Source: Bog-473 sp963800725 (GTDB lineage Bacteria > Actinomycetota > Acidimicrobiia > Acidimicrobiales > RAAP-2). Taken from it: a stretch of 64,000 bases of DNA. The DNA is taken from NCBI GenBank assembly GCA_963800725.1, contig CAWDCE010000023.1:39489-103488 (forward strand), given 5' to 3'. This document shows, in pieces, positions 45,697-55,768 of the stretch; positions within the stretch are counted from its first letter, which is position 1; each line of letters starts with the position of its first letter. The notes under the pieces are model-generated. The model had not been told where the DNA came from, made no database searches, and saw only the letters and a program-made list of their open reading frames with translations. The position numbers and the translations under genes were made by a program.

Positions 45697-47830
45697 CTAC
45701 GGCGTGGGCGGGGTGATCCCGGCCAGGATTTCGGGCATGAGTTTCGGGCCGATCCAATTGGAAAAGGCATCGATCTGCGCCTTGGTGTCGGGCGCCGCCG
45801 CGCTGGGATCACCGACGCGGTAATAGGGGAAATGGATGCCATCGGGCGCGCGGACGGTGACCCCGTCGATGCTCGAGGTGAAGTGGCCGCCCGGGCAGAC
45901 CAGCGCGGAGAGATCGACCACCGACACCGAGGTCCGAAACTGGGCCGCCACGGCGCGGAGCTGGTCGTTGTAGGCGTTGACCCGGGCCGGCGCGTCCTCG
46001 GGCCACGCCGCACCGTTCGGCTGCTCGCCGCTCGAGTAACACGGTGCGGTCAACAACACCATGTGGGCCCCGGCCGCCGTGGCGATGTGGATGGCCAGCG
46101 TCAGTTGCTCCCGGATATAGGCCTGGAAGCTCGGGTCCAAGATGTTGGTCCACCGGCCGTGAAAGACGCGGTCCGCCACTTCCCAGCGACCGGCCAAGAG
46201 GGCGACGACCCGGGGCGCGAACGAGGCCACCTGGCGTGCTTCGAGGGAGGGCCACTGCGCGTCGATCGGCGTCGAGCTCGCGCACGGGGCCGACGGCGGG
46301 GCCACCACGCCGTGCTCGCGGACCTCGGGGCCGATGGCCAGCCCGCACCCGACCACACCTTGGTCATCGATCGCTGCGTCCCACGTCGGGCCGCGGTCGG
46401 GGAGGGCGAGGCCGAGGGTCGAGCGCGGTCGAATCGCCGACGAGCAGCACCTTGGTCGAACCGGGCGCCGCCAGATACGGGTTGGTGCTGGCCGCGGCCA
46501 ACCCCGGCGTGCCGATGGAGACCGATGAGCTCACGGTGGTGAAGATCACCACCACCACGGTGGCCACCAGCCCCATCACCAAGAGGCTGAAGGCGCGGAC
46601 GCGCTGGCGCACTTTGGCGCTTTCGAAGCTGAGCAGCGTGCCTTGGCGCACCGGTCGCTCGATCAAGAAGAACGAGAGGGTGGCGAATACGACGTCGAGC
46701 GTGACCCGCAGTGCGAAGAGGGGGAGGCCGGTGATCCCGGTGCGGCTCCCGTCGACGTAGCCGAAGATGGGGAAGTACCACAGGTACATCCCATAGGAGA
46801 TGGTCCCGAGAAAAATGAGCGGTCGCACCGAGAGCGCCCGGGCCAACGCGGAGGTGGGTGCGCAGGCCACCGACGCCAAGATGGCGGCGGTGAGGAGGGC
46901 GCCGACCAAGAAACCGCCCTCGAATGTGAACGCATCGGCGTAGGAGAGCCGGGTCCACTGCCAAGCGAGCCCGATCGCTGCCACCACGCCGCCGACGCCC
47001 AGGGCCCGGTGCAGCCGCGGCGATTGCGCCCGCGGGACGAGCGCGCTGATGCCACGGCGCTCTTTGAGGATGGCCAGGATCGCGGCCAGGGCGCACCCGA
47101 CGAGGATCGACTGCGCATGGGTGTCGGTCCCGTAGTAGATGCGCGTGACGTTGGCGCCGGCGCGGTAGAGGTGGGCCATCCACGCCGCCGACCCGACGGC
47201 CCCGAGCACCGAGACGGCCAACACCGCCGCCAGTCCCAGCCCACGGCGCCGCCGGGCGCACCACATGATGGCGATGACGATGGGGGGCCAGACCAGATAG
47301 AACTGCTCTTCGATCGCCAACGACCAGGTGTGGGTCAGCGGCGAGGGGGCCGCACCTTGTTGGAAGTAGTTGGCACCAATGGCGATGAAGTGCCAGTTGC
47401 TGAAGTAGCCGAGCACGGCGAGCGCGTCACCACGGAAGCCGGGATAGAGGCCGGCGGGTTCAACGAACTCGACGAAGAGCGAGACCACGATCAACATCAC
47501 CAAGAGGGCCGGAATCAATCGGCGGATCCGGCGGGCGTAGAACGTCCCGAGCGCGATGCGCTGCGAGCGGTGCCATTCGCGCAGCAGGATCAAGGTGATG
47601 ACCAGGCCCGAGAGCACGAAGAACGCGTCCTGGCTGAAGAATCCGCCGACGTCGAGGCCTGGCACTCCCGAGTGGAAGGCCATGATGGCGAGAATGGCGA
47701 CGGCCCGCACGCCGTCGAGTGCATCGACCCGGCGACCCGACGGAGCCGCAGCGTCACCCGCCGTGACTGGTGTGTACGAGCCGGTCAAGTCGTCCCACGT
47801 TACCCGCCGTGGTCGAGAAACACCGACCAT
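45697..47830 (-). CDS. OafA/YrhL-type acyltransferase with C-terminal SGNH domain, frameshifted in this sequence
   Basis: Starts at ATG 47830. Acyltransferase-3 start (RRVDALDGVRAVAILAIMAF) with His in the first helix, then about ten membrane helices including THTWSLAIEEQFYLVWPPIV and GTISYGMYLWYFPIFGYVD. Near 46410 one extra G breaks the frame just after LLVGDSTAL, which is the SGNH nucleophile Ser; the second frame continues with VREHGVVAPPSAPCASSTPI, HMVLLTAPCYSSG and the catalytic DGIHFPYY near the end. Repaired length about 710 residues. Such proteins O-acylate cell-wall or exopolysaccharide sugars at the outer face of the membrane. The target is not known. Confidence 0.82.
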
Positions 47831-47848
47831 CCCGGCCGGCGCCGGTGC

Positions 47849-49398
47849 CTAGCCGAGAGCGGCTTCGATGAGTGCCGGGCCCGGCTCGGCGTAGCTCGCC
47901 TCGAGCGCCTGGGTCAGCGCTTCGGCTGATTCGACCCTGCTCGACGTCACGCCGAGCCCTCGGGCCAGCGAGACGAAGTCGAGGTCGGGACCGGTGAGGT
48001 CCAGCATGCGCCGCGCCGCAGGGCCCCCGGCGTCGGCGCCGACGCGCTGCAGCTCGAGGTTCAAGATGGCGTAGGAGCGGTTGGCCAGGATCACCGTGGT
48101 GACCGAGAGCCCTTCGCGCGCCTGGGTCCACAGGGCCTGCAAGGTGTACATGGCGCTGCCGTCGGCCTCGAGGCACAACACCCGACGCCCCGGGGCACCG
48201 ACAGCGGCACCGGTGGCCGCGGGGATTGCGTAGCCAATGGCGCCCCCGGTCAGGGTCAACCAGTCGTGCGGTGGCGCACCGGCGGTCGCGCCTGGGACGA
48301 AGAGGCCGGCGGTGTTGCCTTCGTCCACCACGATGGCGTCGTCGGGAAACGTGGCCCCGATAGCCGCCGCCAACGACTCCATGTCGAGCGCACCGCTCGG
48401 GCGTTGTGGTCGGGCGGCGGGGGCCAAGGTCGCGCCGTCTCGCTTCGCGTTGACCGCGTCGGCGAGGGCCTCGAGGGCGGCGGGGGCATCTTGTCCGGGG
48501 GCCGCCAGCGTGTGCACCGTGCATCCGGGCGGCACCAGGTCACTCGCCTTGTTCGGGTAGGCGAAGAACGAGACGGGGGACTTGGCGTCGACCAGGATCA
48601 GGTGTTCGATGCCTTCGAGCTGGGCCTGGGCGAACTCGGCCAGGTAACCGAGCCGATCGAGGGCCGGGATACCCGCGCCGCGGGCCAATTGGTCGGGAAG
48701 GTCTCGCCCAAGAGCGAGGCGCCCGTCGCGCCGGCGACCCGACTGGCGGCGAGGAGGCCGCGCGAGCGCACCGCGGTGCCACCCAAGAAGAGGGCGACCT
48801 TGGCCGACGACTCGAGCACCTTGGCCACGGCATCGACGGTGTCGGGCGGGACCAGGCTCGGTGCTTGGGGGGGTCGGGGGGCACAGGGACCCACCGTCGA
48901 TTCGTTCCACGACGAGTCGGCCGGCAGCACCAAGGTGGCCACGCACGACGGTGGCCCGTACGCGGCGGCGACGGCGTCGGCCGCGTCGGCACCGACGTCG
49001 TCGGCCCGGGCCGTGACGCGGTACCAACCCGAGACCGAGCGGGCGATTGACGCGATGTCGGACTGCAGCGGGGCATCGAAGCGGGCGTGGTAGGTGGCGT
49101 GGTCACCGACGATATTGACCACCGGCACCCGGGCCCGACGGGCGTTGTGCAGATTGGCCAATCCATTGCCGAGACCCGGACCGAGGTGCAAAAGCGTGGC
49201 GGCCGGGCGCCCGGTGACCCGGGCGTAGCCGTCGGCCGCCCCGGTGGCCGCCCCCTCGAAGAGCGTGAGAATGGCCCGCATCTCGGTGACCTCGTCGAGT
49301 GCGGCGACGAAGTGCATCTCCGAGGTTCCCGGATTGGCGAAGCACACGTCGACGCCGGCATCCACCAAGGTGGTGAGCAGGCTGCGGGCACCATTCAT
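47849..49398 (-). CDS. Thiamine diphosphate-dependent enzyme, acetolactate synthase/benzoylformate decarboxylase-like, frameshifted
   Basis: From ATG 49398, overlapping the GlcD gene (ATGA). The PYR domain has DVCFANPGTSEMHFVAALDE with the catalytic Glu at the SEM position and LFEGAATGAADGYARVTGRP. Near 48690 one base is missing (ACCAATTGG), after which the second frame gives the middle domain, VVDEGNTAGLFVPGATAGAP, and the ThDP-binding motif with ADGS and a later Asn in the block from LEADGSAMYTLQAL to ILANRSYAIL. Length about 516 residues, near the family's 530-600. The shorter size and gene pairing with a GlcD-like oxidase suggest a 2-oxoacid decarboxylase or lyase rather than branched-chain amino-acid ALS, but this is an inference. 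Confidence 0.82.
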
Positions 49399-50810
49399 TG
49401 ATCGTCCCCCTCACTGGTGAACACGTGGTTGGGCCCGAGGATCCCCGACGGATCGAAGGCCGACTTGATCGAGCGCATCAACGACAGGGCGGTCGGGTCG
49501 AGCGTGTCGAGGTAGTACTCCTGTTTTTCGGTGCCGATCCCGTGTTCACCCGAGATCGCCCCGCCCGCGTCGAGGGCGGCGGTGAAGATGTCGCGGATCA
49601 GGGCGTGGCGCTGGTCCGCGTCGGGTTGGAAGACCGACAGGTGGACGTTGCCGTCGCCTACATGGCCGCACCCGGTGACGAGCGCACCGTAATCGGCGGC
49701 CAGCTTGGCCACGATGGCCAGGTAGTCGGGGATGGCGGCTCTTGGGACCACCGCATCGATGATGTCGTCCGCGCCCGAAGCCTTGGCGGCGAAGAAGGCA
49801 TTCTCCCTGGCCGCAATGAGTTGGGCGCCGGCTGCGGCCGGCAGGACATAGACGTCGAGCGCGCCCAAGCGTTCGAGCAGCGTGGCCAGTGCCTCGGTGT
49901 CCTCGTCGACCCGCCCGGGGTCGGTGCCCTCGATGACCACCACCAAATAGGCCAAGGTCTCGGCCTTGATGGCATCGGGCACCCCGAGGTCGAGCTCCGC
50001 ATTGGCCACGATGCCCGCCATGGCGAGGGTGTCGATGTATTCGAGGATCGACGGAACGACGCCGCTGGCCACGATGGGCGCGACGGCGTGGGCCACTTCG
50101 TCCAAAGAGGCGAACGGCGCCAGCACCGTGGCGGCGGCGCCGAGCCGGGGCTCGATCTTGACGGTGACCTCGGTGGTGACCGCCAGCGTGCCTTCAGAAC
50201 CGATGAGCAATTGGGTCAGGTCGTAGCCCGAGGAGCTCTTTACGAACTTGCCGCCGGTGCGCAGCACCGTGCCGTTGGCCAGCACCACCTCGAGACCGAG
50301 TACGTGGTGACGGGTCACGCCGTAGCGAATGGCCCGCATGCCCCCCGCATTGGTCGCCACATTGCCACCGAGCGAAGCGCTCGTCTCGCCGGGACTGACG
50401 GGATAGATCAAGCCGAGTGGTTCGAGGGCGGTGTTGAGTTCAGCGAGGGTGACGCCGGGCTCGACGACGGCGACGCTGTTGTCGGTGTCGATGGTGCGGA
50501 TCGATCGCATCTTGTCGAAGGCGAGCACGATGCCGTCGGGCTCGGGCCGGCACCCGCCACTGAGCCCGGTCCCGCTGCCGCGCACCACCACGGGGGTCGA
50601 ATGCTCATGGGCCAGGCGCATCACCGCGACCACATCGTCGGTCGAAGCGGGGAAGATCACCGCCAAAGGGACCACGGGCTGGGCGGTCAGGGCCTCGTCG
50701 TGGGTGTAGTCGACGTGCACGGCGGCACCGGCGGCCACTTTGTCCTCGCCCAGCGCTCGGCGAATCTCCTCGACTATCTCGGGCACCGATCCAACCTCCA
50801 CGCGCGTCAT
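49395..50810 (-). CDS. FAD-binding (GlcD-like) 2-hydroxyacid oxidase/dehydrogenase
   Basis: 471 residues from ATG 50810. FAD-binding-4 domain with VVVRGSGTGLSGGCRPEPDG and YPVSPGETSASLGGNVATNA, then the oxidase C-terminal domain with GCGHVGDGNVHLSVFQPDAD and SGEHGIGTEKQEYYLDTLDP (His and Glu at the metal/substrate site). These are GlcD/LDH signatures; it oxidises glycolate, D-lactate or another 2-hydroxyacid, passing electrons to a quinone or an electron carrier. Its stop overlaps the ThDP enzyme start (ATGA), so the two act in sequence on 2-hydroxy- and 2-oxo-acids, which is an inference from context. The helicase gene ends 12 nt upstream. Confidence 0.88.
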   Translation of the reverse strand: MTRVEVGSVPEIVEEIRRALGEDKVAAGAAVHVDYTHDEALTAQPVVPLAVIFPASTDDVVAVMRLAHEHSTPVVVRGSGTGLSGGCRPEPDGIVLAFDKMRSIRTIDTDNSVAVVEPGVTLAELNTALEPLGLIYPVSPGETSASLGGNVATNAGGMRAIRYGVTRHHVLGLEVVLANGTVLRTGGKFVKSSSGYDLTQLLIGSEGTLAVTTEVTVKIEPRLGAAATVLAPFASLDEVAHAVAPIVASGVVPSILEYIDTLAMAGIVANAELDLGVPDAIKAETLAYLVVVIEGTDPGRVDEDTEALATLLERLGALDVYVLPAAAGAQLIAARENAFFAAKASGADDIIDAVVPRAAIPDYLAIVAKLAADYGALVTGCGHVGDGNVHLSVFQPDADQRHALIRDIFTAALDAGGAISGEHGIGTEKQEYYLDTLDPTALSLMRSIKSAFDPSGILGPNHVFTSEGDDQ

Positions 50811-50822
50811 GTGGACCCGAGG

Positions 50823-52455
50823 CTATCGGCTGGGGGCTCCTGCGCCCTCTTCGAGCCGCCGCCGCAGTTCGGCCACGCGGGCCGAGACCTCAGAGGCGGC
50901 CGTCGGTGCCGCCGCTCGGGCGAGCGAGGCGATCGTGGTCTCGATCGGGGCGAGCCAGGGACTGGGCTCGCGGCCCGGCCGGGGTGCCCCCGACGCCGAC
51001 ACTGATCCGTCACCCGCCGACCAACTGCACCACAGCTCATCTTGGGCCCGCGTGAGCGCCACATAGAACAGCCGGCGTTCCTCTTCGATGGCGGCATCGG
51101 TTCGGGCCGAGGCGATCGGCATCAGGCCGGCACTGAGGCCAATGATCATGACCGTCGGCCACTGCAGGCCCTTGGAGCGGTGGAAGGTGGTGAGCACCAC
51201 GGCGTCGCGCGGGAGGTTCTTCATCGTCCTCGTCGTCGACCCCGGCGGTGAAGCGGCCTTGGCGCTGCGTCCGTAGATCGCTGGCCGGACCGAGGTCCGC
51301 TCCAGCGACCGCGGATGGCACCCCGGCTGCCTCCATGACGGACTGGATCACCGCTAATTGCGCGTTGGTGCGGGCGAGGACCGCGATGCTGGCCCAGCGG
51401 CGTCCCGGACCGCGCGCCGCCTTGGCCCGCGACGCCGCCCAGGCGGCCTCGGCGAGATCCGATTCGTGCGAAACGATGCTCGGCACGGGGCCGTCGACCC
51501 GGCTGCTGCTCGGATCGGCCAGATCGCTCGTTGGGCCCGACGATGTGCCGTGGCGCAGCACCGCGGTGGCCACGGCGACCACCTGAGGCGTGCACCGATG
51601 GTTCTCGTCGAGACGGATCACTTTGGTGCCCCGCAACATTTCGGGCAATCGGTCGAGCAGAGTCGGGTCGGCACCGTTGAACCCGTAGACAGATTGATTG
51701 GGATCACCGACCACAAAGAGGTCGGGCTCGTCGGACACCAACGCGCTCAGGAGCCGGAACTGCGCCGGGTTGACGTCTTGCATCTCGTCGACGAAGAGGT
51801 GGCGGGTGCGCCAGCGGATGGCGTCGGCGAATTCGGTGTCGCCGGCCAACGCGTCGGCGCACGACACGATGAGGTCGTCGAAGTCGAGCAGCCGTCGTCG
51901 GGTCCGCTCCTCTTCGTAACGGCGGTAGACGTCGGCCACCTGCTCGGCGTTGACCCCGCTGCGTCGCTTGGCCCGGCGCGCCTCGGCCTCGTAGTGCTCG
52001 GGACTGACCAGTCGCGCCTTGGCCCAGCCAATCTCGCCGTCGAGGGCACGGACTCGGCGAGGGTCCCCGGTGGTGACTTCGGCGAGGAGGCGACGGCGGT
52101 CGGGCATGAGCTGGGGCTCGGGACGACCACGTTGCGCCCGGTGCTCGCGCAGCAAGGAGAGCGCGGTGCGGTGGAACGTGCCGGCCTTGACCCCAGCCAC
52201 CCCGAGCGACCACAGGCGCGTCCGGAGTTCTTCGGCCGCCTTGCGGCTGAAGGTGGTCACCAGCACCCGGTCGGCGTGGATGGAGCCGTCGCGAACCCGG
52301 CGGGCCACGCGCAGCGTCAGCACACGGGTCTTGCCGGCCCCCGCACCGGCGAAGACGCACAAAAGCGGATCGTCGGACTCGATGGCCTCGCGTTGAAACG
52401 GCGTGAGCCGGCTGGCGCCGGGCAGGCGCTCCCAGGCTTCTCCTTCCAACGTCAT
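50823..52455 (-). CDS. UvrD/PcrA-like SF1A DNA helicase, frameshifted in this sequence
   Basis: Starts at ATG 52455. Helicase motifs in order: Q/I region RLTPFQREAIESDDPLLCVF, Walker A FAGAGAGKTRVLTLRVAR, LVTTFSRKAAEELRTRLWSL (Ia), LLDFDDLIVSC, LFVDEMQDVNPAQFRLLSAL (II), LFVVGDPNQSVYGFNGADPT (III) and IRLDENHRCTPQ (IV). At about 51225, in a Gly/Asp-rich stretch, the frame moves to the one carrying NLPRDAVVLTTFHRSKGLQW (V) and EERRLFYVALTRAQDELWCS (VI). Repaired length about 544 residues, shorter than UvrD1/UvrD2 (700 or more), with no HRDC domain visible. It unwinds DNA in repair or replication. The gene is encoded just before glcD, 12 nt apart. Confidence 0.86.
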
Positions 52456-52526
52456 GACCACACCGCTACCGTACCGAAGCGTTGCGACACGGTCCCGTGG
52501 CCGGCGTCTTATTAGGGTGGCGGGCC

Positions 52527-53957
52527 ATGGCATTGATCAAGCGCGAGTGCGAAGTCGTCGTGGTCGGCGCCGGCTTCGCCGGACTCACCGCGGCGCGCCA
52601 GCTGGCCCGTGGCGGCGTCGATGTCCTGGTCACCGAGGCGCGTCATCGGGTCGGGGGCCGCTCATTTACCGACCGCACGGAGGCCGGATTCATGGTCGAA
52701 CGCGGCGGCCAGTGGATGGGCCCCGGGCAGGATCACTTGGCGGCGCTGGCGCAAGAATTCTCGGTCTCGACGTTCTTGACCTACACCAAAGGGGAGGGCG
52801 TCGAACTTCGGGAGGGTCAACGCAACACCTATGTGGGGTTGATCCCGACGTCTGATCCCGAGGCGGCCTCCGAGGGCGTCGCCGCCATGTTGGATCTCGA
52901 TCTGGCCAGTTTCGACATCCCCCTCGATGCCCCGTGGACCGCCGACAATGCCGCCGCCCTCGACGCCCAGACCCTCGCCACCTACCTCGAGGCAAATCTC
53001 GAATCCAAGGTCGCGCGTGACATCCTCGCCGTCGCCGTCAAGGCGATCTTCGGCACCGAACCTTCAGAGCTGTCGCTGCTCTTTACGCTCTTCTACCTGC
53101 GGTCGGGGGGTGGGTTGACCAACCTGGCCCGCACCACCGGCGGCGCCCAGGAGCGGCGCTTTTTCGGGGGCACCCAACAGTTGGCCACGGCCATGGCCGC
53201 CGAACTCGGCGACCGGGTGCTCCTCGGTGCGCCGGTCAGTGCCATTGCGCACGGACCCGACGAGGTTCGCGTCAGCGGCCGGGTGAGCCCACCGGGTGCG
53301 GACCCCGCTGATCCGGGGGCCGACCATGACGATCTGGCCATCGTGGCCCGGCGCGCCATCCTCGCCATGTCACCGGTCCTGACGGGGCGGCTCTGCTTCA
53401 CCCCGTCCTTGCCCGGGCGGCGCGACCAGCTCGCGATGCGGATGCCGATGGGGTCGGTGACCAAGGTCCATGCGCTCTACGACACACCGTTCTGGCGCGA
53501 CGAAGGGCTGAATGGCCAGATCGTGGCGACCGACGGTGCCATCTCGAGCGCCTTCGATAACTCGCCCGACGACGCCTCCTTCGGCGCCATCGCCGGATTT
53601 ATCGCGGGCGACGACTGCCGCCGGATGGAGCAGCTCGACCCCGAGGTGCGGCGCCGCGAGATCGTCGGTGAACTCGCCCGGGCGTTCGGCCCCCGCGCCC
53701 TCGAGCCCATCGAGGTAATCGAACAACATTGGCCGGGGGAGCCCTTCACCCGGGGTGGTCCGGTCGCCGTCAGCGTGCCGGGAGCCCTGGTCGGCTTCGG
53801 GAGTGCCCTGCGTACACCGATCGGCCCGCTGCACTGGGCCGGCACCGAGACCGCCGAGCAATGGTGCGGCTACCTCGACGGGGCCATCTCGTCGGGCCGG
53901 CGCGCCGCGAGCGAGGTCGCCTCGGCCCTGAAGGGAGACGAGCGTGGCGAGCGTTGA
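52527..53957 (+). CDS. Flavin-containing amine oxidase family protein
   Basis: 476 residues from ATG 52527. The dinucleotide motif VVVGAGFAGLTAARQLARGG is followed by VTEARHRVGGRSFTDRTEAG, the GGR element of flavin amine oxidases. The FAD-contacting C-terminal block is HWAGTETAEQWCGYLDGAIS, with the Cys near the position where MAO holds its flavin. The substrate-binding middle differs from plant polyamine oxidases, so the substrate (biogenic amine, or phytoene-like) cannot be assigned. The 3' end overlaps the SCP2 gene by 14 nt, and APC permease follows, so an amine import/degradation unit is possible. Confidence 0.88.
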   Translation: MALIKRECEVVVVGAGFAGLTAARQLARGGVDVLVTEARHRVGGRSFTDRTEAGFMVERGGQWMGPGQDHLAALAQEFSVSTFLTYTKGEGVELREGQRNTYVGLIPTSDPEAASEGVAAMLDLDLASFDIPLDAPWTADNAAALDAQTLATYLEANLESKVARDILAVAVKAIFGTEPSELSLLFTLFYLRSGGGLTNLARTTGGAQERRFFGGTQQLATAMAAELGDRVLLGAPVSAIAHGPDEVRVSGRVSPPGADPADPGADHDDLAIVARRAILAMSPVLTGRLCFTPSLPGRRDQLAMRMPMGSVTKVHALYDTPFWRDEGLNGQIVATDGAISSAFDNSPDDASFGAIAGFIAGDDCRRMEQLDPEVRRREIVGELARAFGPRALEPIEVIEQHWPGEPFTRGGPVAVSVPGALVGFGSALRTPIGPLHWAGTETAEQWCGYLDGAISSGRRAASEVASALKGDERGER

Positions 53958-54303
53958 GGAGATCTGCGAGGCCTTCGCAGATTGGCGCACCCGGAGCAAC
54001 GACAATCCGCGACTGACCAAGATGATCAAGGGGTGGGATCGCGTGGTCCACTTCTCGGCCAGCGACACCGGCGATACCTTCACCATGCGCGTCGAGCGCC
54101 AGGTGCTCCACGAACTCGTGGTCGGACACGTCGACCAGCCCGATGTCATCGTCACGGGCACCAGCGAGGACTTCTGCGACATGTTCTGGGGGGATCTCAA
54201 TCCTTCCGAGAAGTACATGGCGGGCGAGATCACCCTGGCCGGGTCTCAACAAGACGTGATGCGCATCGATGCCATCTCGATGGTCGCCTTCTTGGATCAC
54301 TAG
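53944..54303 (+). CDS. SCP2 sterol-binding domain protein
   Basis: 119 residues from GTG 53944. The fold pattern is clear: VHFSASDTGDTFTMRVERQV, then VTGTSEDFCDMFWGDLNPSE and KYMAGEITLAGSQQDVM, the last two being typical of SCP2 proteins that hold lipids or acyl-CoA. It overlaps the amine oxidase gene by 14 nt, suggesting a shared mRNA. A lipid-carrier role is the family function; ties to the oxidase or permease are inferences from position. Confidence 0.84.
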   Translation: MASVEEICEAFADWRTRSNDNPRLTKMIKGWDRVVHFSASDTGDTFTMRVERQVLHELVVGHVDQPDVIVTGTSEDFCDMFWGDLNPSEKYMAGEITLAGSQQDVMRIDAISMVAFLDH

Positions 54304-54319
54304 CACCGAGCTTGCCGCC

Positions 54320-55753
54320 ATGACCCAACCGGCCGCTGCACCCACCCGCGCCACACTGCGCCGTGCCATGGGCCAAGGCACCGTGGTCGCGACATCGACC
54401 GGCCTGGCGTTCGCGGCCCTCGAGTATCTGGCCGCCGCCGGGTTGGTCACCTATGTCGCGGGGGATTCGGCGTGGATACCAATCCTGGTCGCCGGGTTGC
54501 TCGCCCTCTTGGCGTACGCCTTCTTCGGTGAGCTGAACGGGCTCTATCCAACTGCCGCGGCCATCCGTCTCTACATGAAGCGGGCGATGGACGACCGCAT
54601 CGCGCTCACCATCACGTTCACCTACCTGATCAGCATCGTGCTGGTGATTGCCTCGGACGCCTTCATTGTGGGCACCGCCTTGGCCCATGCGTTCGGCGAA
54701 CCGGCCTGGGTGGCCTCGCTGTGGATCGTTGCCTTGTTGGCCGTTGCGGTGGTGGCAAATCTGCGCGGCATCACCGTGGCCGGTGTCCTCCAAGATGCCG
54801 CCACCACGTTCGTCGTGGTGGTCACCATCGTGATTGCGCTCATCGCCATCTTCCACAGCGGCCACGCTCTGCGCACGCCGCTCCAACCGCTGCACCACCA
54901 TCGCGCCAGCGACCTGGTCGAGGCCATTGCGCTCGGGGTCTTCCTCTACAGCGCTTTTGAGTGGGTCACGACCAGCGCCGAGGAGGTGCGCCGGCCCGAG
55001 TTCATCCAACGCGGCATGCTGATGGCGATCGGCATCTTGTGCGTGGTCTGCATGCTGGCGACGGTCGCCATGAGTCACAGGCTGAACCACCACGAACTGA
55101 CCTCGGCCTACCCGCAGCTCTACCTCGGGGTTGCGGCCATCGGGCACGCCGGGTTGTGGGTGATGGCCGGGGTGACGGCGGTGACCGCGCTCAATACCTT
55201 CAACGGTGGGTTCATCACCGCGTCGCGCTTCATCTACGGCACCGCTCGGGAGGGTTCGCTCCCCCGGGGCCTGGCCCGCCTCAACGACCGGGCCGTGCCG
55301 TGGGTGCCGGTGGTCGCCCTCGGGGCGGTGTCGTTGGTCGTTGCCCTCATCGTGGCGCTGACGCACGGCTGGCAGGTCCTCGTCGCGGTCGGTGCCGCAC
55401 TCGAGGCGATGATCTATTCGGTCGCCGCATTCGCCACGGTGCGCTTGCGCTCCAAAGAGCCCGAGACCCCTCGCCCCTTCGCCGTCCCCGCCGCGACCGT
55501 GTTGGGTTCGATCGGGGTCGTGATCTTCGGTGTGCTGGCGGTGATTGCCTCGGTCTCGGTCAACAACCACTTCAACCCGGCCCCCTTGGCCATCATTGGT
55601 GCCGGTGCGGTGGTCAGTGGCTACTACGTGGTGCGCGTCCTGCCCAAGGTGGTGGCCAAAGAGGCGGCCCGGCGGGCGGCCACCCCGCGCCGACGCCCCC
55701 CTCGGGGGCCCTCGCCCGACCCCGCGTCGCCCGGCGTCACCCCCGAGTCGTGA
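54320..55753 (+). CDS. APC superfamily amino acid/amine permease
   Basis: 477 residues from ATG 54320. Twelve hydrophobic segments can be counted. The first helix region (VVATSTGLAFAALEYLAAAG) lacks the usual GxG of amino-acid APC members, and LNTFNGGFITASRFIYGTAR is the usual cytoplasmic loop after helix 8. The C-terminal 35 residues are Pro/Arg-rich and disordered (RRRPPRGPSPDPASPGV). The gene lies 16 nt after SCP2, so it probably shares the amine oxidase transcript; uptake of an amine that the oxidase uses is a reasonable but unproven reading. Confidence 0.86.
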   Translation: MTQPAAAPTRATLRRAMGQGTVVATSTGLAFAALEYLAAAGLVTYVAGDSAWIPILVAGLLALLAYAFFGELNGLYPTAAAIRLYMKRAMDDRIALTITFTYLISIVLVIASDAFIVGTALAHAFGEPAWVASLWIVALLAVAVVANLRGITVAGVLQDAATTFVVVVTIVIALIAIFHSGHALRTPLQPLHHHRASDLVEAIALGVFLYSAFEWVTTSAEEVRRPEFIQRGMLMAIGILCVVCMLATVAMSHRLNHHELTSAYPQLYLGVAAIGHAGLWVMAGVTAVTALNTFNGGFITASRFIYGTAREGSLPRGLARLNDRAVPWVPVVALGAVSLVVALIVALTHGWQVLVAVGAALEAMIYSVAAFATVRLRSKEPETPRPFAVPAATVLGSIGVVIFGVLAVIASVSVNNHFNPAPLAIIGAGAVVSGYYVVRVLPKVVAKEAARRAATPRRRPPRGPSPDPASPGVTPES

Positions 55754-55768
55754 GCCGCGGCGGGCGAG

